A stretch of 64,000 bases of DNA, taken from Nonomuraea thailandensis. Lineage in GTDB: Bacteria; Actinomycetota; Actinomycetes; Streptosporangiales; Streptosporangiaceae. A model generated the notes under the pieces. It was not told the DNA's origin, made no database searches, and saw only the letters and a list, made by a program, of their open reading frames with translations. The translations under genes and the position numbers were made by a program. Location: assembly GCF_024172165.1 (NCBI RefSeq), contig NZ_JAMZEB010000002.1, positions 7,089,501-7,153,500 on the forward strand, read 5' to 3'. This document shows positions 1-7,366 of the stretch, in pieces (within the stretch, counting starts at the first letter, position 1; each line of letters begins with the position of its first letter).

Positions 1-174
1 GGCCCGGCCGGTCAGACGCAGACCGTCGCCTACCTCATCCTGTGGAACTCCTTCCACGACGCCCGCCTCGGCTTCGGCTCCGCCCAGTCGGTCCTGCTCA
101 TGCTGGTGACGGCGGCGCTGGCGTTCGTGGTGACCAAGCTGCGCAGACGCGGCGAGCTGGCGGTGCACCAATGA
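1..174 (+). CDS. Sugar ABC transporter permease, MalF type (3' end only)
   Basis: This is the last 57 codons of a gene that begins before the window. The reading frame starts at base 1 and ends with TGA at 172-174. The visible peptide has a final hydrophobic helix (SVLLMLVTAALAFVVTKL) followed by a basic, charged tail ending in AVHQ, which is the usual end of a MalF-like binding-protein-dependent permease. Its stop overlaps the start of a MalG-type permease by 4 bases (ATGA), the standard arrangement of carbohydrate ABC permease pairs. The substrate cannot be read from this fragment; the neighbours suggest pectin-derived sugars. Confidence 0.75.
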   Translation, partial: GPAGQTQTVAYLILWNSFHDARLGFGSAQSVLLMLVTAALAFVVTKLRRRGELAVHQ

Positions 175-980
175 CCAAGAAGACCTTCCTGTGGGCCACC
201 GTCGCCTTCATGCTCATCCCCCTGTACGTGCTGACCGTCAACGCGTTCAAGGGCCAGCAGGACATCCTGTCCAACCCGTTCGGCCTGGGCGGGCTGACCC
301 TCGAACCGCTCGGCAGGGCGCTGACGAACCCGAACTTCAACGTGTTCAAGGGCTACGCGATCACGCTGCTGTTCGTGGTGGCGGTCAACGTGCTGTCGGT
401 GGGCCTGGCCGCCCCCGCGGCGTACGTGATCGCCCGCAGCCCCAAGCGCCGCTTCCGTGTCCTCATGCTGTTCTTCCTGGCCGGCACGTTCATCCCCGGC
501 CAGGTGCTGGTCATCCCCGTCGTGTACGTGCTCAAGACCTTCGGCCTGATGGGCACCATCCAGGGCTTCGTGCTGTTCGAGACCACGCTCACGCTGCCGT
601 TCTCGATCTTCCTGTACGCGGGCTACATCGCCACCGTCCCGGCCGTGCTCGACCAGGCGGCGGCGGTGGACGGGGCGGGCAGGCTGCGCACGTTCTGGCA
701 GATCGTCTTCCCGCTGATGCGGCCCGCGGTCGCCACGATGGTCATCCTCAACACCTTCTCGGTGTGGAACGACTTCGTGAACCCGCAGATCATCCTGGGC
801 CCCGGCAGCGGCCTCTACACGGTCACCACCGGCGTGTACGCGGCGGTCAGCCAGTACTCCACCGACTACACGGTGGTCTTCCCGACGCTGCTGCTGGCCA
901 TCGCGCCCCTGCTGATCTTCTTCGTCTTCATGCAACGGCACATCATCAGCGGCCTCACGGCAGGAGCAACGAAAGGTTGA
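171..980 (+). CDS. Carbohydrate ABC transporter permease, MalG type
   Basis: Inner-membrane permease of a CUT1-type sugar importer, 269 residues. It has about six hydrophobic segments, starting with one at residues 7-24. The cytoplasmic EAA loop that contacts the ATPase is visible at about 162-184 (QAAAVDGAGRLRTFWQ then PLMRP). The ATG at 171 overlaps the stop of the preceding permease, so the two are translationally coupled. No dedicated ATPase is in the window; actinobacterial CUT1 systems commonly share an MsiK/MsmK ATPase encoded elsewhere. The binding protein may lie upstream, or the orphan family-1 binding protein at 40328 could serve it. The gene is followed after 2 bases by a pectin-locus gene. 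Confidence 0.9.
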   Translation: MTKKTFLWATVAFMLIPLYVLTVNAFKGQQDILSNPFGLGGLTLEPLGRALTNPNFNVFKGYAITLLFVVAVNVLSVGLAAPAAYVIARSPKRRFRVLMLFFLAGTFIPGQVLVIPVVYVLKTFGLMGTIQGFVLFETTLTLPFSIFLYAGYIATVPAVLDQAAAVDGAGRLRTFWQIVFPLMRPAVATMVILNTFSVWNDFVNPQIILGPGSGLYTVTTGVYAAVSQYSTDYTVVFPTLLLAIAPLLIFFVFMQRHIISGLTAGATKG

Positions 981-982
981 CC

Positions 983-2890
983 ATGCGCGAGATCAAAGCG
1001 ACGGTGCCGCTCGGCGAGCCGCCGGCGTGGGCGGTGCTCGAGCGCAGGCTGTTCGACGCCCTCGACGAGGCGTGGCGCGGCTTCGCCGCCCGCTACTGCG
1101 GGCCCGACGGCCGGCTGATCTACCACGGCCCGGCGGCCGACCGGGACGGGGCCGACGACTTCTACGAGGCGTTCTTCAACTGGCCGACGCTCTACCAGCT
1201 CGGCGGCGCCGACGACCTGCTCGACGCCGCCAAGCACCACTGGGAGGGCATCACCAGGCAGCTCACCGAGCTGGGCTACCTGGTGGAGGAGTACGAGCGC
1301 GGCTACGACTGGTTCCACCAGGGCGAGTCGATGCTGCTGTTCTACGGCATCTGCGCGGCCGACCCGCGCGACGAGCTCTTCCGCGAGCGGGCCCGCCGCT
1401 TCGCCGACCTGTACCTGCCCGGCTCGGCCAACTACGACGCCGAGCACGACATCATCCGCGCCCCGCACAACGGCGCCGTCGGCCCCCGCTACGGCCTGCA
1501 GTGGGAGTGGGCCTCCTACCACACCGACCTGACCAGCATGCGGCCGTTCGGCCTGCCGCTGCGCGACCTGCCCGGCATCGAACGCTGGGAGGACCTGGGC
1601 GACCCGAGCAACGCCGCCCGGATGGGCGCGGCGATGAGCGAGCGCATCGGCCGCGGCGACGTGGCCGTCAACCTGGCCGCGACCAGCCTGGCCGTCAACG
1701 CCTGGCTGTACGACGGCGACGACCGCTACCGCGACTGGGCGTTGCGCTACATCGGCGCCTGGCAGCGCAGGGCCGAGGCCAACGACGGCGTCATCCCCGA
1801 CAACGTCGGCCCCTCGGGCGTGGTCGGCGAGTTGCACGGAGGCCGCTGGTACGGCGGCAACTACGGCTGGCAGTGGCCGCACGGCCTCTACAGCGTCGGC
1901 GCCGCCGCCGCGATCGCCGCGGTCAACGCGCACCTGCTGACCGGCGACGACGCCGCGCTCGCCATCGGGCGCGACCCCCTCGAAGCCGTGTACGGCCGCG
2001 CCGTCCAGGCCGCCGTCACCGAGACCGAGATGAGCATCAGCGACCGCTGGCTGGCGGAGCTGGGCGACGAGGCCGCCAAGCCCACCATGCTGGTGCCGAA
2101 CCGGCACGACGACAGCGGCTGGTTCGACTTCCAGCCGCCGCAGCTCGGCCTGCCCGTGTGGCTCTGGCACCTCTCGCGGAGCCGGGGCGACGCGGACCGG
2201 CTCGACCGGCTGCGCAAGGCGTCCGGCTACGACTGGGCGACGGTGCGGCCGTTCCGCAACAAGGAGGAGGCCGGGCACGAGGCGCCGTGGCTGGAGTTCC
2301 TGCGCGGCGCCAACCCCGGCTTCCCCGAGCAGATGCTCGCCACCGCGCTCGGGCAGGTGCAGCGCCGCATGGCGCTCATCGACGCCGACGAGGCGGACCT
2401 GGCCACCATCCACGTGCACCACTGGCAGCGGCTCAACCCCGTGCTCACGGAGGCGCTGCTGCAACTCGTCACCGGCACCCCTCAGGTGCTCTACAACGGC
2501 GGCCTGCTGCCGACGCGGCTGGCCTACTTCGACGCCGACCGCGCCCGCCCCGGGCTGCCCCGCGACGTGGCCGCGCTGGTCGACTCCGTACGCCCCGACG
2601 GCGCCGGCGTCGAGCTGGTCAACCTGAGCCTCACCCACACGCGGCGCGTCGTGGTGCAGGCCGGCCAGTTCGGCGAGGACCGCATCGACCGCGCCACCGT
2701 CAGCCGCGGCGACGGCGACGACTATCCGGGCGACCCCCGCTCCTACACCTCACCCCCCATCCCGCAGAGCGAGCAGGAGGTGACGGTGAACGGCCCGCGC
2801 CTGCTCGTGGAGCTACCTCCCGGCCGCCGCATCCGCCTCGACCTGCACACGACCGCGCGCGTCCGCACGCCGTCGCACCAGCACTACTGA
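983..2890 (+). CDS. Uncharacterised large protein, probable alpha-toroid carbohydrate-active enzyme
   Basis: I do not recognise the family. The 635-residue product has no signal peptide or membrane segment, so it should act in the cytosol. It is rich in aromatic and acidic residues, with Trp/Tyr/His clusters such as YDWFHQGES, LQWEWASYHTD and YGGNYGWQWPHG. Its periodic helix-like composition resembles (alpha/alpha)6-toroid lyases and hydrolases, with a beta-sandwich-like C-terminal tail (about 520-620). ATG 983 follows GAAAGG at a 6-base spacing. It lies 2 bases after the sugar permease and 17 bases before the aldolase-fold gene, so it is probably co-transcribed. A polysaccharide lyase or exo-hydrolase acting on imported oligosaccharides is an inference from context. 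Confidence 0.6.
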   Translation: MREIKATVPLGEPPAWAVLERRLFDALDEAWRGFAARYCGPDGRLIYHGPAADRDGADDFYEAFFNWPTLYQLGGADDLLDAAKHHWEGITRQLTELGYLVEEYERGYDWFHQGESMLLFYGICAADPRDELFRERARRFADLYLPGSANYDAEHDIIRAPHNGAVGPRYGLQWEWASYHTDLTSMRPFGLPLRDLPGIERWEDLGDPSNAARMGAAMSERIGRGDVAVNLAATSLAVNAWLYDGDDRYRDWALRYIGAWQRRAEANDGVIPDNVGPSGVVGELHGGRWYGGNYGWQWPHGLYSVGAAAAIAAVNAHLLTGDDAALAIGRDPLEAVYGRAVQAAVTETEMSISDRWLAELGDEAAKPTMLVPNRHDDSGWFDFQPPQLGLPVWLWHLSRSRGDADRLDRLRKASGYDWATVRPFRNKEEAGHEAPWLEFLRGANPGFPEQMLATALGQVQRRMALIDADEADLATIHVHHWQRLNPVLTEALLQLVTGTPQVLYNGGLLPTRLAYFDADRARPGLPRDVAALVDSVRPDGAGVELVNLSLTHTRRVVVQAGQFGEDRIDRATVSRGDGDDYPGDPRSYTSPPIPQSEQEVTVNGPRLLVELPPGRRIRLDLHTTARVRTPSHQHY

Positions 2891-2907
2891 GTCGCAAGAG
2901 GAGTTTC

Positions 2908-3675
2908 ATGGACGACGCCATCTGGGAGCTGCCCGTACGCGGGAAACTGCCCGCCGCACCCGATCCCGCCCTCGTGGCGGGGCTGTCCCGGATCAGCTCG
3001 GCCACCGCCTGCGCCAAGCTGCACGCGCAGGGCATCCGGCGGACCTTCGTCGAGGGGCCTCGGCCCATCGCGCCGGGGCAGAAGATCGCCGGCCGGGTCC
3101 GCACGCTGCAGTTCATGCCGCAGCGCGAGGACATCGCCTCCGGCCTCGGCCAGGAGTACGTCGAGCGGCACACGGCCCTGTGGCACGTGCTGGAGGACAT
3201 CGAGCCCGGCGACGTGCTCGTCGTGCAGGCGTACGGCAGCGCGTACACCGGCTGCTTCGGCGACATGCTGGTGCGCTACTTCAAGGGCAAGGGCGGCGCC
3301 GGCATCGTCGTCGACGGCCGGATCAGGGACCTGCCCCGCGTGAGCGGCATCGGCCTGCCCATCTGGTCCACCGGCGCCACCCCGCACTACGCCTCGCAGG
3401 CGGAGCTGTTCCCCTGGGCCTACGACGTGCCGGTGGCCGTCGGCGGCGCGCTCGCGCTGCCCGGCGACCTGTGCGTGGCCGACGACGACGGCGCCGTGGT
3501 GGTGCCGCTGCGCCGGGCCGGCCAGGTGCTCGAGGCCGCCGCCGACCACGAGCAGTGGGAGCGCTACAGCCGCGCCCGCATCGAGGAGGGCGGGGCGCTT
3601 TCCGACTACTACCCACTCACCCCCGAGACCCGCGCCGAGTACGAGCGGTGGCGGGACGTAAAGGAGAGCCAGTGA
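2908..3675 (+). CDS. RraA / HMG-CHA aldolase-fold family protein
   Basis: 255-residue member of the RraA-like superfamily, which includes class II pyruvate aldolases (4-hydroxy-4-methyl-2-oxoglutarate/CHA aldolase) and the RNase E inhibitor RraA. The key signature is visible: G118-D119, then about 20 residues later R140-D141 (VVDGRIRDL), which positions pyruvate and the divalent metal. A start at ATG 2908 is supported by AAGAGGAG 7 bases upstream. The stop overlaps the GTG start of the next gene. In a pectin locus the likely job is cleavage of a 2-keto-acid intermediate from uronic or 2-keto-3-deoxy sugars, which is inference. RNase regulation is unlikely because RraA partners are absent nearby and the protein is longer (about 255 versus 160 residues). 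Confidence 0.75.
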   Translation: MDDAIWELPVRGKLPAAPDPALVAGLSRISSATACAKLHAQGIRRTFVEGPRPIAPGQKIAGRVRTLQFMPQREDIASGLGQEYVERHTALWHVLEDIEPGDVLVVQAYGSAYTGCFGDMLVRYFKGKGGAGIVVDGRIRDLPRVSGIGLPIWSTGATPHYASQAELFPWAYDVPVAVGGALALPGDLCVADDDGAVVVPLRRAGQVLEAAADHEQWERYSRARIEEGGALSDYYPLTPETRAEYERWRDVKESQ

Positions 3676-5495
3676 TACTCAGGTCCGTGGGCGCGATCGT
3701 CTTACTCGTGGGCGGCTTGACCACCCCCACGCCGGCGACGGCGGCCAGACCGAACTGCGACTACTACGTGTCCACCCAGGGCGGCGACCAGGGCGACGGC
3801 AGCGCCCGCAGCCCGTGGAAGAGCATCGAGCAGGCCCGCGACGCCCTCCGGGCGAAGAAGGGCAGGCAGAGCTGCGACATCGTCGTCAACGTCAAGGCCG
3901 GCGACTACGTCGTGGACAGGACCATCGAGTTCACCGAGGCCGACTCGGGCAGGGACGGCCACAGGATCACCTATCGCAGCGCGGACGGCCCGGGCAAGGC
4001 CCGCCTGCTGGGTGCCAAGCCGGTGACGGGATGGCAGCTCTACAAGGACAACATTTACAAGACCAAGGTCGATCGTACCTTCTACACGCTGTTCGAGGAC
4101 GGCAAACGCGCCACGACCGCCCGCTACCCCAACCGGACCAGCGACGACCTGTGGTCGCCGTACCTGTTCTCGCGGCTCGGGGAGCCGGAGAAGGAGGCGG
4201 TGCGCCAGTGGCTGTACTTCAAGCCTGAGGACGTGCCCGCCGAGTGGGACGCCGACTTCGACAGGAACTCGCAGATCGTGGTCTGGTCGGGCGGCTCGTG
4301 GAGCTGGTTCACCGACACGGTGCCGCTGGGCGGGGCCGACTTCCGCAAGGGCTTCTTCACGCTCAACCACTGGGCGCGCTACGCGTTCATGAACAGCCGC
4401 AGCGGCTCGCGTTACTTCCTGCAGAACACGCTGCGCTTCCTCGACCAGCCCGGTGAGTACTACTTCGACTTCGCCAACAGCGAGGTCTACTACTGGCCCA
4501 AGGGCTCGATCGACAAGGTCATGGCCCCGACCGTCAAGACCATCCTGTCGCTCAAGGGCAGCACTCCCGAGGCGCGGGTGCAGAACCTGTCCTTCGACGG
4601 CCTGGCCCTGCAGTACAGCGACTTCGTCGACTGGTACCGGGCCGGCTGGATCAGCGAGGGCGACTCGGGCTACGAGCACAAGTACCCCGTCTACGACCGG
4701 CAGATCGAGATGCCGCGCAACCGGTTCGGCATGGTCACGCTGGAGAACACCCGCGACATCGACCTGACCAGGCTGCGCCTCTCCGACAGCGGCTTCATGG
4801 GCGTCTACCTGCTCTTCGCCAACGAGCGGGTCAAGGTGTCGGACAGCCTGCTGGAGAACATCGGCGCCGACGGCATCAAGGTCGAGGGCGGCTACCCCGG
4901 CGAGGGCGACATCTCCGGCCACCACACGATCACGAACAACTACATCTACCACGTCGGCGAGCTGGTGCCCGGCGACGCGGCCGGCATCGAGCTGCTGAGC
5001 ACCGGCAACAACACCGTCAGCAACATCAACGTCAGGCACAGCGCGCGGTACGGCATCAGCCTGGAGGTCCGCCCGGAGATCAAGCCGGAGGACAACTACG
5101 CCCGCAACAACACCTTCTCCTACATCAAGCTGGAGGAGACCGGCCTGGACAGCGGTGACATGGGCGCCTTCTACACCTACGGCGTCAGCAACGTCGAGCC
5201 GCATCCCATGGACAACCACGTCAAGCAGATGGTGATCACGGACGTCATCAACGACCCGGCCGGCGCGATGCCGGACAGCGGCACCCGCGGCGTGCACATG
5301 GACGCCGGCGGCTGCGGCTTCACCTTCGACAACATCGAGGTGGGCAAGGTCAGCGACGACAAGTACCAGAGCTACCAGTGCAACCAGGTGACCAACGCCA
5401 ACTGGGCGGACGGGTTCGACGCCTCCAAGATGGAGTACGACAAGATCGGCGTGACCAGCGCGTTCCCGTACCCGATCCCCGGGGCCGCGCAGTGA
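3672..5495 (+). CDS. Secreted right-handed beta-helix protein, GH141-like (copy 1)
   Basis: 607-residue exported protein. The GTG start at 3672 overlaps the previous stop (GTGA). Residues 1-25 form a Sec signal peptide ending TPATAA. The mature N-terminus (CDYYVSTQGGDQGDGSARSP), the segment DIVVNVKAGDYVVD and the stretch around FTEADSG and GKARLLGAKPVTGW match the opening of GH141-type beta-helix glycosidases, the family of RG-II alpha-L-fucosidases and some xylanases. Repeated Asn/Asp/Gly-rich beta-strand turns continue to about residue 580. GH141 is an assignment by pattern, not by search. It could also be an unclassified beta-helix lyase. It is the first of a tandem pair with the next gene. 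Confidence 0.7.
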   Translation: MILRSVGAIVLLVGGLTTPTPATAARPNCDYYVSTQGGDQGDGSARSPWKSIEQARDALRAKKGRQSCDIVVNVKAGDYVVDRTIEFTEADSGRDGHRITYRSADGPGKARLLGAKPVTGWQLYKDNIYKTKVDRTFYTLFEDGKRATTARYPNRTSDDLWSPYLFSRLGEPEKEAVRQWLYFKPEDVPAEWDADFDRNSQIVVWSGGSWSWFTDTVPLGGADFRKGFFTLNHWARYAFMNSRSGSRYFLQNTLRFLDQPGEYYFDFANSEVYYWPKGSIDKVMAPTVKTILSLKGSTPEARVQNLSFDGLALQYSDFVDWYRAGWISEGDSGYEHKYPVYDRQIEMPRNRFGMVTLENTRDIDLTRLRLSDSGFMGVYLLFANERVKVSDSLLENIGADGIKVEGGYPGEGDISGHHTITNNYIYHVGELVPGDAAGIELLSTGNNTVSNINVRHSARYGISLEVRPEIKPEDNYARNNTFSYIKLEETGLDSGDMGAFYTYGVSNVEPHPMDNHVKQMVITDVINDPAGAMPDSGTRGVHMDAGGCGFTFDNIEVGKVSDDKYQSYQCNQVTNANWADGFDASKMEYDKIGVTSAFPYPIPGAAQ

Positions 5496-7291
5496 AGGCG
5501 GTGATCACGGTGGCGGTGACCCTCGGCGCGCTGCTCGTCGCCCCCACCGCCTCCGCCCAGGCGCCGTGCAAGCCGATCGACTTCCACGTCGCGCCCAACG
5601 GCGCCGACCGGGGCCCCGGCAACAGCGCCCAGCGCCCGTGGAAGACCATCGAGCACGCCCGCGACCAGATCAGGGCCATCAGGCACCAGAGCTGCGACAT
5701 CGTGGTGAACGTGAAGGCCGGCGACTACGTCGTCGACAAGACCATCGAGTTCACCGAGGCCGACTCCGGCAAAAACGGCCACCGCGTCGTCTACCGCAGC
5801 GCGGACGGCCCCGGCAAGGCCCGCCTGCTGGGCGCGCGGCCGGTGACCGGGTGGGAGAAGTACAAGGGCGACATCTACAAGACGAAGGTCGACCGCGCCT
5901 TCTACACCCTGTTCGAGGACGGCAAGCGGGCCACCACCGCCCGCTACCCCAACCGCCGCTCGGACGACGTGTGGGCGCCGTACCTCACCTCGGTGCTGAA
6001 GGAGCCGGAGAAGGAGGCGGTCTACCAGTGGCTGTACTCCAAGCCCGGTGACTGGGACAAGAGCTGGAACCTCGACAACGCGCAGGTCATGGTCTGGTCG
6101 GGCGGCTCGTGGAGCTGGTTCACCGACACGGTGCCGATCCAGAACCCGTCGTGGGACGACAACCAGCTCACCCTCGAACACTGGACGCGCTACGCCCTGG
6201 TCAACAGCCGAGGCGGCTCGCGCTACTTCCTGCAGAACTCGCTGGACTTCCTCGACCAGGCCGGCGAGTACTACTTCGACTTCGACAAGAGCGAGGTCTA
6301 CTACTGGCCGCGCGGCTCGATCGACAAGGTCATGGCGCCGACCGTGAAGACGATCCTCTCCCTCAAGGGCAGCTCCCCCTCCAAGCGGGTGCGCAACGTG
6401 TCCTTCGACGGGCTCGCCCTGCAGTACAGCGACTTCGTGAGCTGGTACCGCAACGGCTGGATCAGCGCGGGCGACGCCGGTGAGCCGCACAAGTACCCCG
6501 AGTACGACCGGCAGATCGAGATGCCGCGCAACCGCTTCGGCGCGGTGACGCTCACCAACACCAGCGGCATCGACCTGACCCGGCTGCACCTGTCGGACAC
6601 CGGGTTCACAGGGTTCTACCTGCTGTTCGCCAACGACCACGTACGGATCTCCGACAGCCTCCTGGAGAACGTCGGAGCCGACGGGATCAAGGTCGAGGGC
6701 CCGTACCCGGGCGAGGGCGACATCGCCGGGCAGAACGTGTTCACCAACAACTACATCCATCACATCGGCGAGCTGGTGCCCGGGGACGCGTCCGGGGTCG
6801 AGCTCATGAACACCGGGAACAACGAGGTCAGCCACACCGTCGTCAAGCACAGCGCCCGGTACGGGGTGAGCCTGGAGGTCCGGCCCGAGGTGAAGGACGG
6901 CGACGGGTACGCGCACGGGAACGTGTTCAAGTACCTGCGGCTGGAGGAGACGGGGCTGGACAGCGGCGACATGGGCGCCTTCTACACCTACGGCGTCTCC
7001 AACCTCGACCCGCACGAGATCACCAACCACGTCTCCCAGGTCGTCATCGGGGACGTCATCCCCGACGCGTCCATGCCCGACAGCGGGACCCGCGGGGTGC
7101 ACATGGACGCCGGCGGGTGCGGCTTCGCCTTCGACAACATCGAGGTGGGCAGGACGACCGACCAGTCCTACCAGAGTTATCAGTGCAACGAGGTGACGAA
7201 CGCGAACTGGGTCGACGGGTTCGACGCCTCGAAGATGGAGTACGACAAGATCGGCGTGACGAGCGCGTTCCCGTACCCGATCCCGAGTTAG
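5492..7291 (+). CDS. Secreted right-handed beta-helix protein, GH141-like (copy 2)
   Basis: 599-residue paralogue of the preceding protein, alignable almost end to end (both share FTEADSG, GKARLLGA, MVWSGGSWSWFTDTVP-like and EMPRNRFG blocks and end in ITSAFPYPIP-like sequence). The GTG at 5492 overlaps the previous stop by 4 bases. Residues 1-23 are a Sec signal peptide (VTLGALLVAPTASA). The divergence between the pair is concentrated in surface loops such as the segment before SWNLDNAQ, suggesting related but distinct substrates after a tandem duplication. Export plus beta-helix fold fits an extracellular glycosidase acting on pectin side chains. A hairpin follows the stop codon directly. 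Confidence 0.7.
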   Translation: MKAVITVAVTLGALLVAPTASAQAPCKPIDFHVAPNGADRGPGNSAQRPWKTIEHARDQIRAIRHQSCDIVVNVKAGDYVVDKTIEFTEADSGKNGHRVVYRSADGPGKARLLGARPVTGWEKYKGDIYKTKVDRAFYTLFEDGKRATTARYPNRRSDDVWAPYLTSVLKEPEKEAVYQWLYSKPGDWDKSWNLDNAQVMVWSGGSWSWFTDTVPIQNPSWDDNQLTLEHWTRYALVNSRGGSRYFLQNSLDFLDQAGEYYFDFDKSEVYYWPRGSIDKVMAPTVKTILSLKGSSPSKRVRNVSFDGLALQYSDFVSWYRNGWISAGDAGEPHKYPEYDRQIEMPRNRFGAVTLTNTSGIDLTRLHLSDTGFTGFYLLFANDHVRISDSLLENVGADGIKVEGPYPGEGDIAGQNVFTNNYIHHIGELVPGDASGVELMNTGNNEVSHTVVKHSARYGVSLEVRPEVKDGDGYAHGNVFKYLRLEETGLDSGDMGAFYTYGVSNLDPHEITNHVSQVVIGDVIPDASMPDSGTRGVHMDAGGCGFAFDNIEVGRTTDQSYQSYQCNEVTNANWVDGFDASKMEYDKIGVTSAFPYPIPS

Positions 7292-7334
7292 CCGGCCGGG
7301 GCGCCGGGCCTGCCCGGCGCCCCTTCCGGCCGGC
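7291..7334 (+). terminator. Strong GC-rich hairpin after the beta-helix pair
   Basis: Immediately after the TAG stop, GGGGCGCCGGGC (7298-7309) pairs with GCCCGGCGCCCC (7312-7323) across a 2-base gap, and an outer GCCGGCC/GGCCGGC pair (7291-7297 with 7328-7334) extends the stem past a small bulge. No long U-run follows, which is typical of actinobacterial terminators. Only 32 bases separate it from the next start codon, so it may be a partial terminator or an mRNA-stabilising structure rather than a full stop. Confidence 0.65.
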
Positions 7335-7366
7335 GACCCCCACAGGACCGGCTTCCTGGAGCGCCC

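Noticed and set aside
191..2890. Long plus-strand frame starting far before the gene at 983
   Set aside because: The first 260 codons are Arg/Gly/Pro-rich nonsense antiframe to the MalG permease; the true start is ATG 983 with a good ribosome site.
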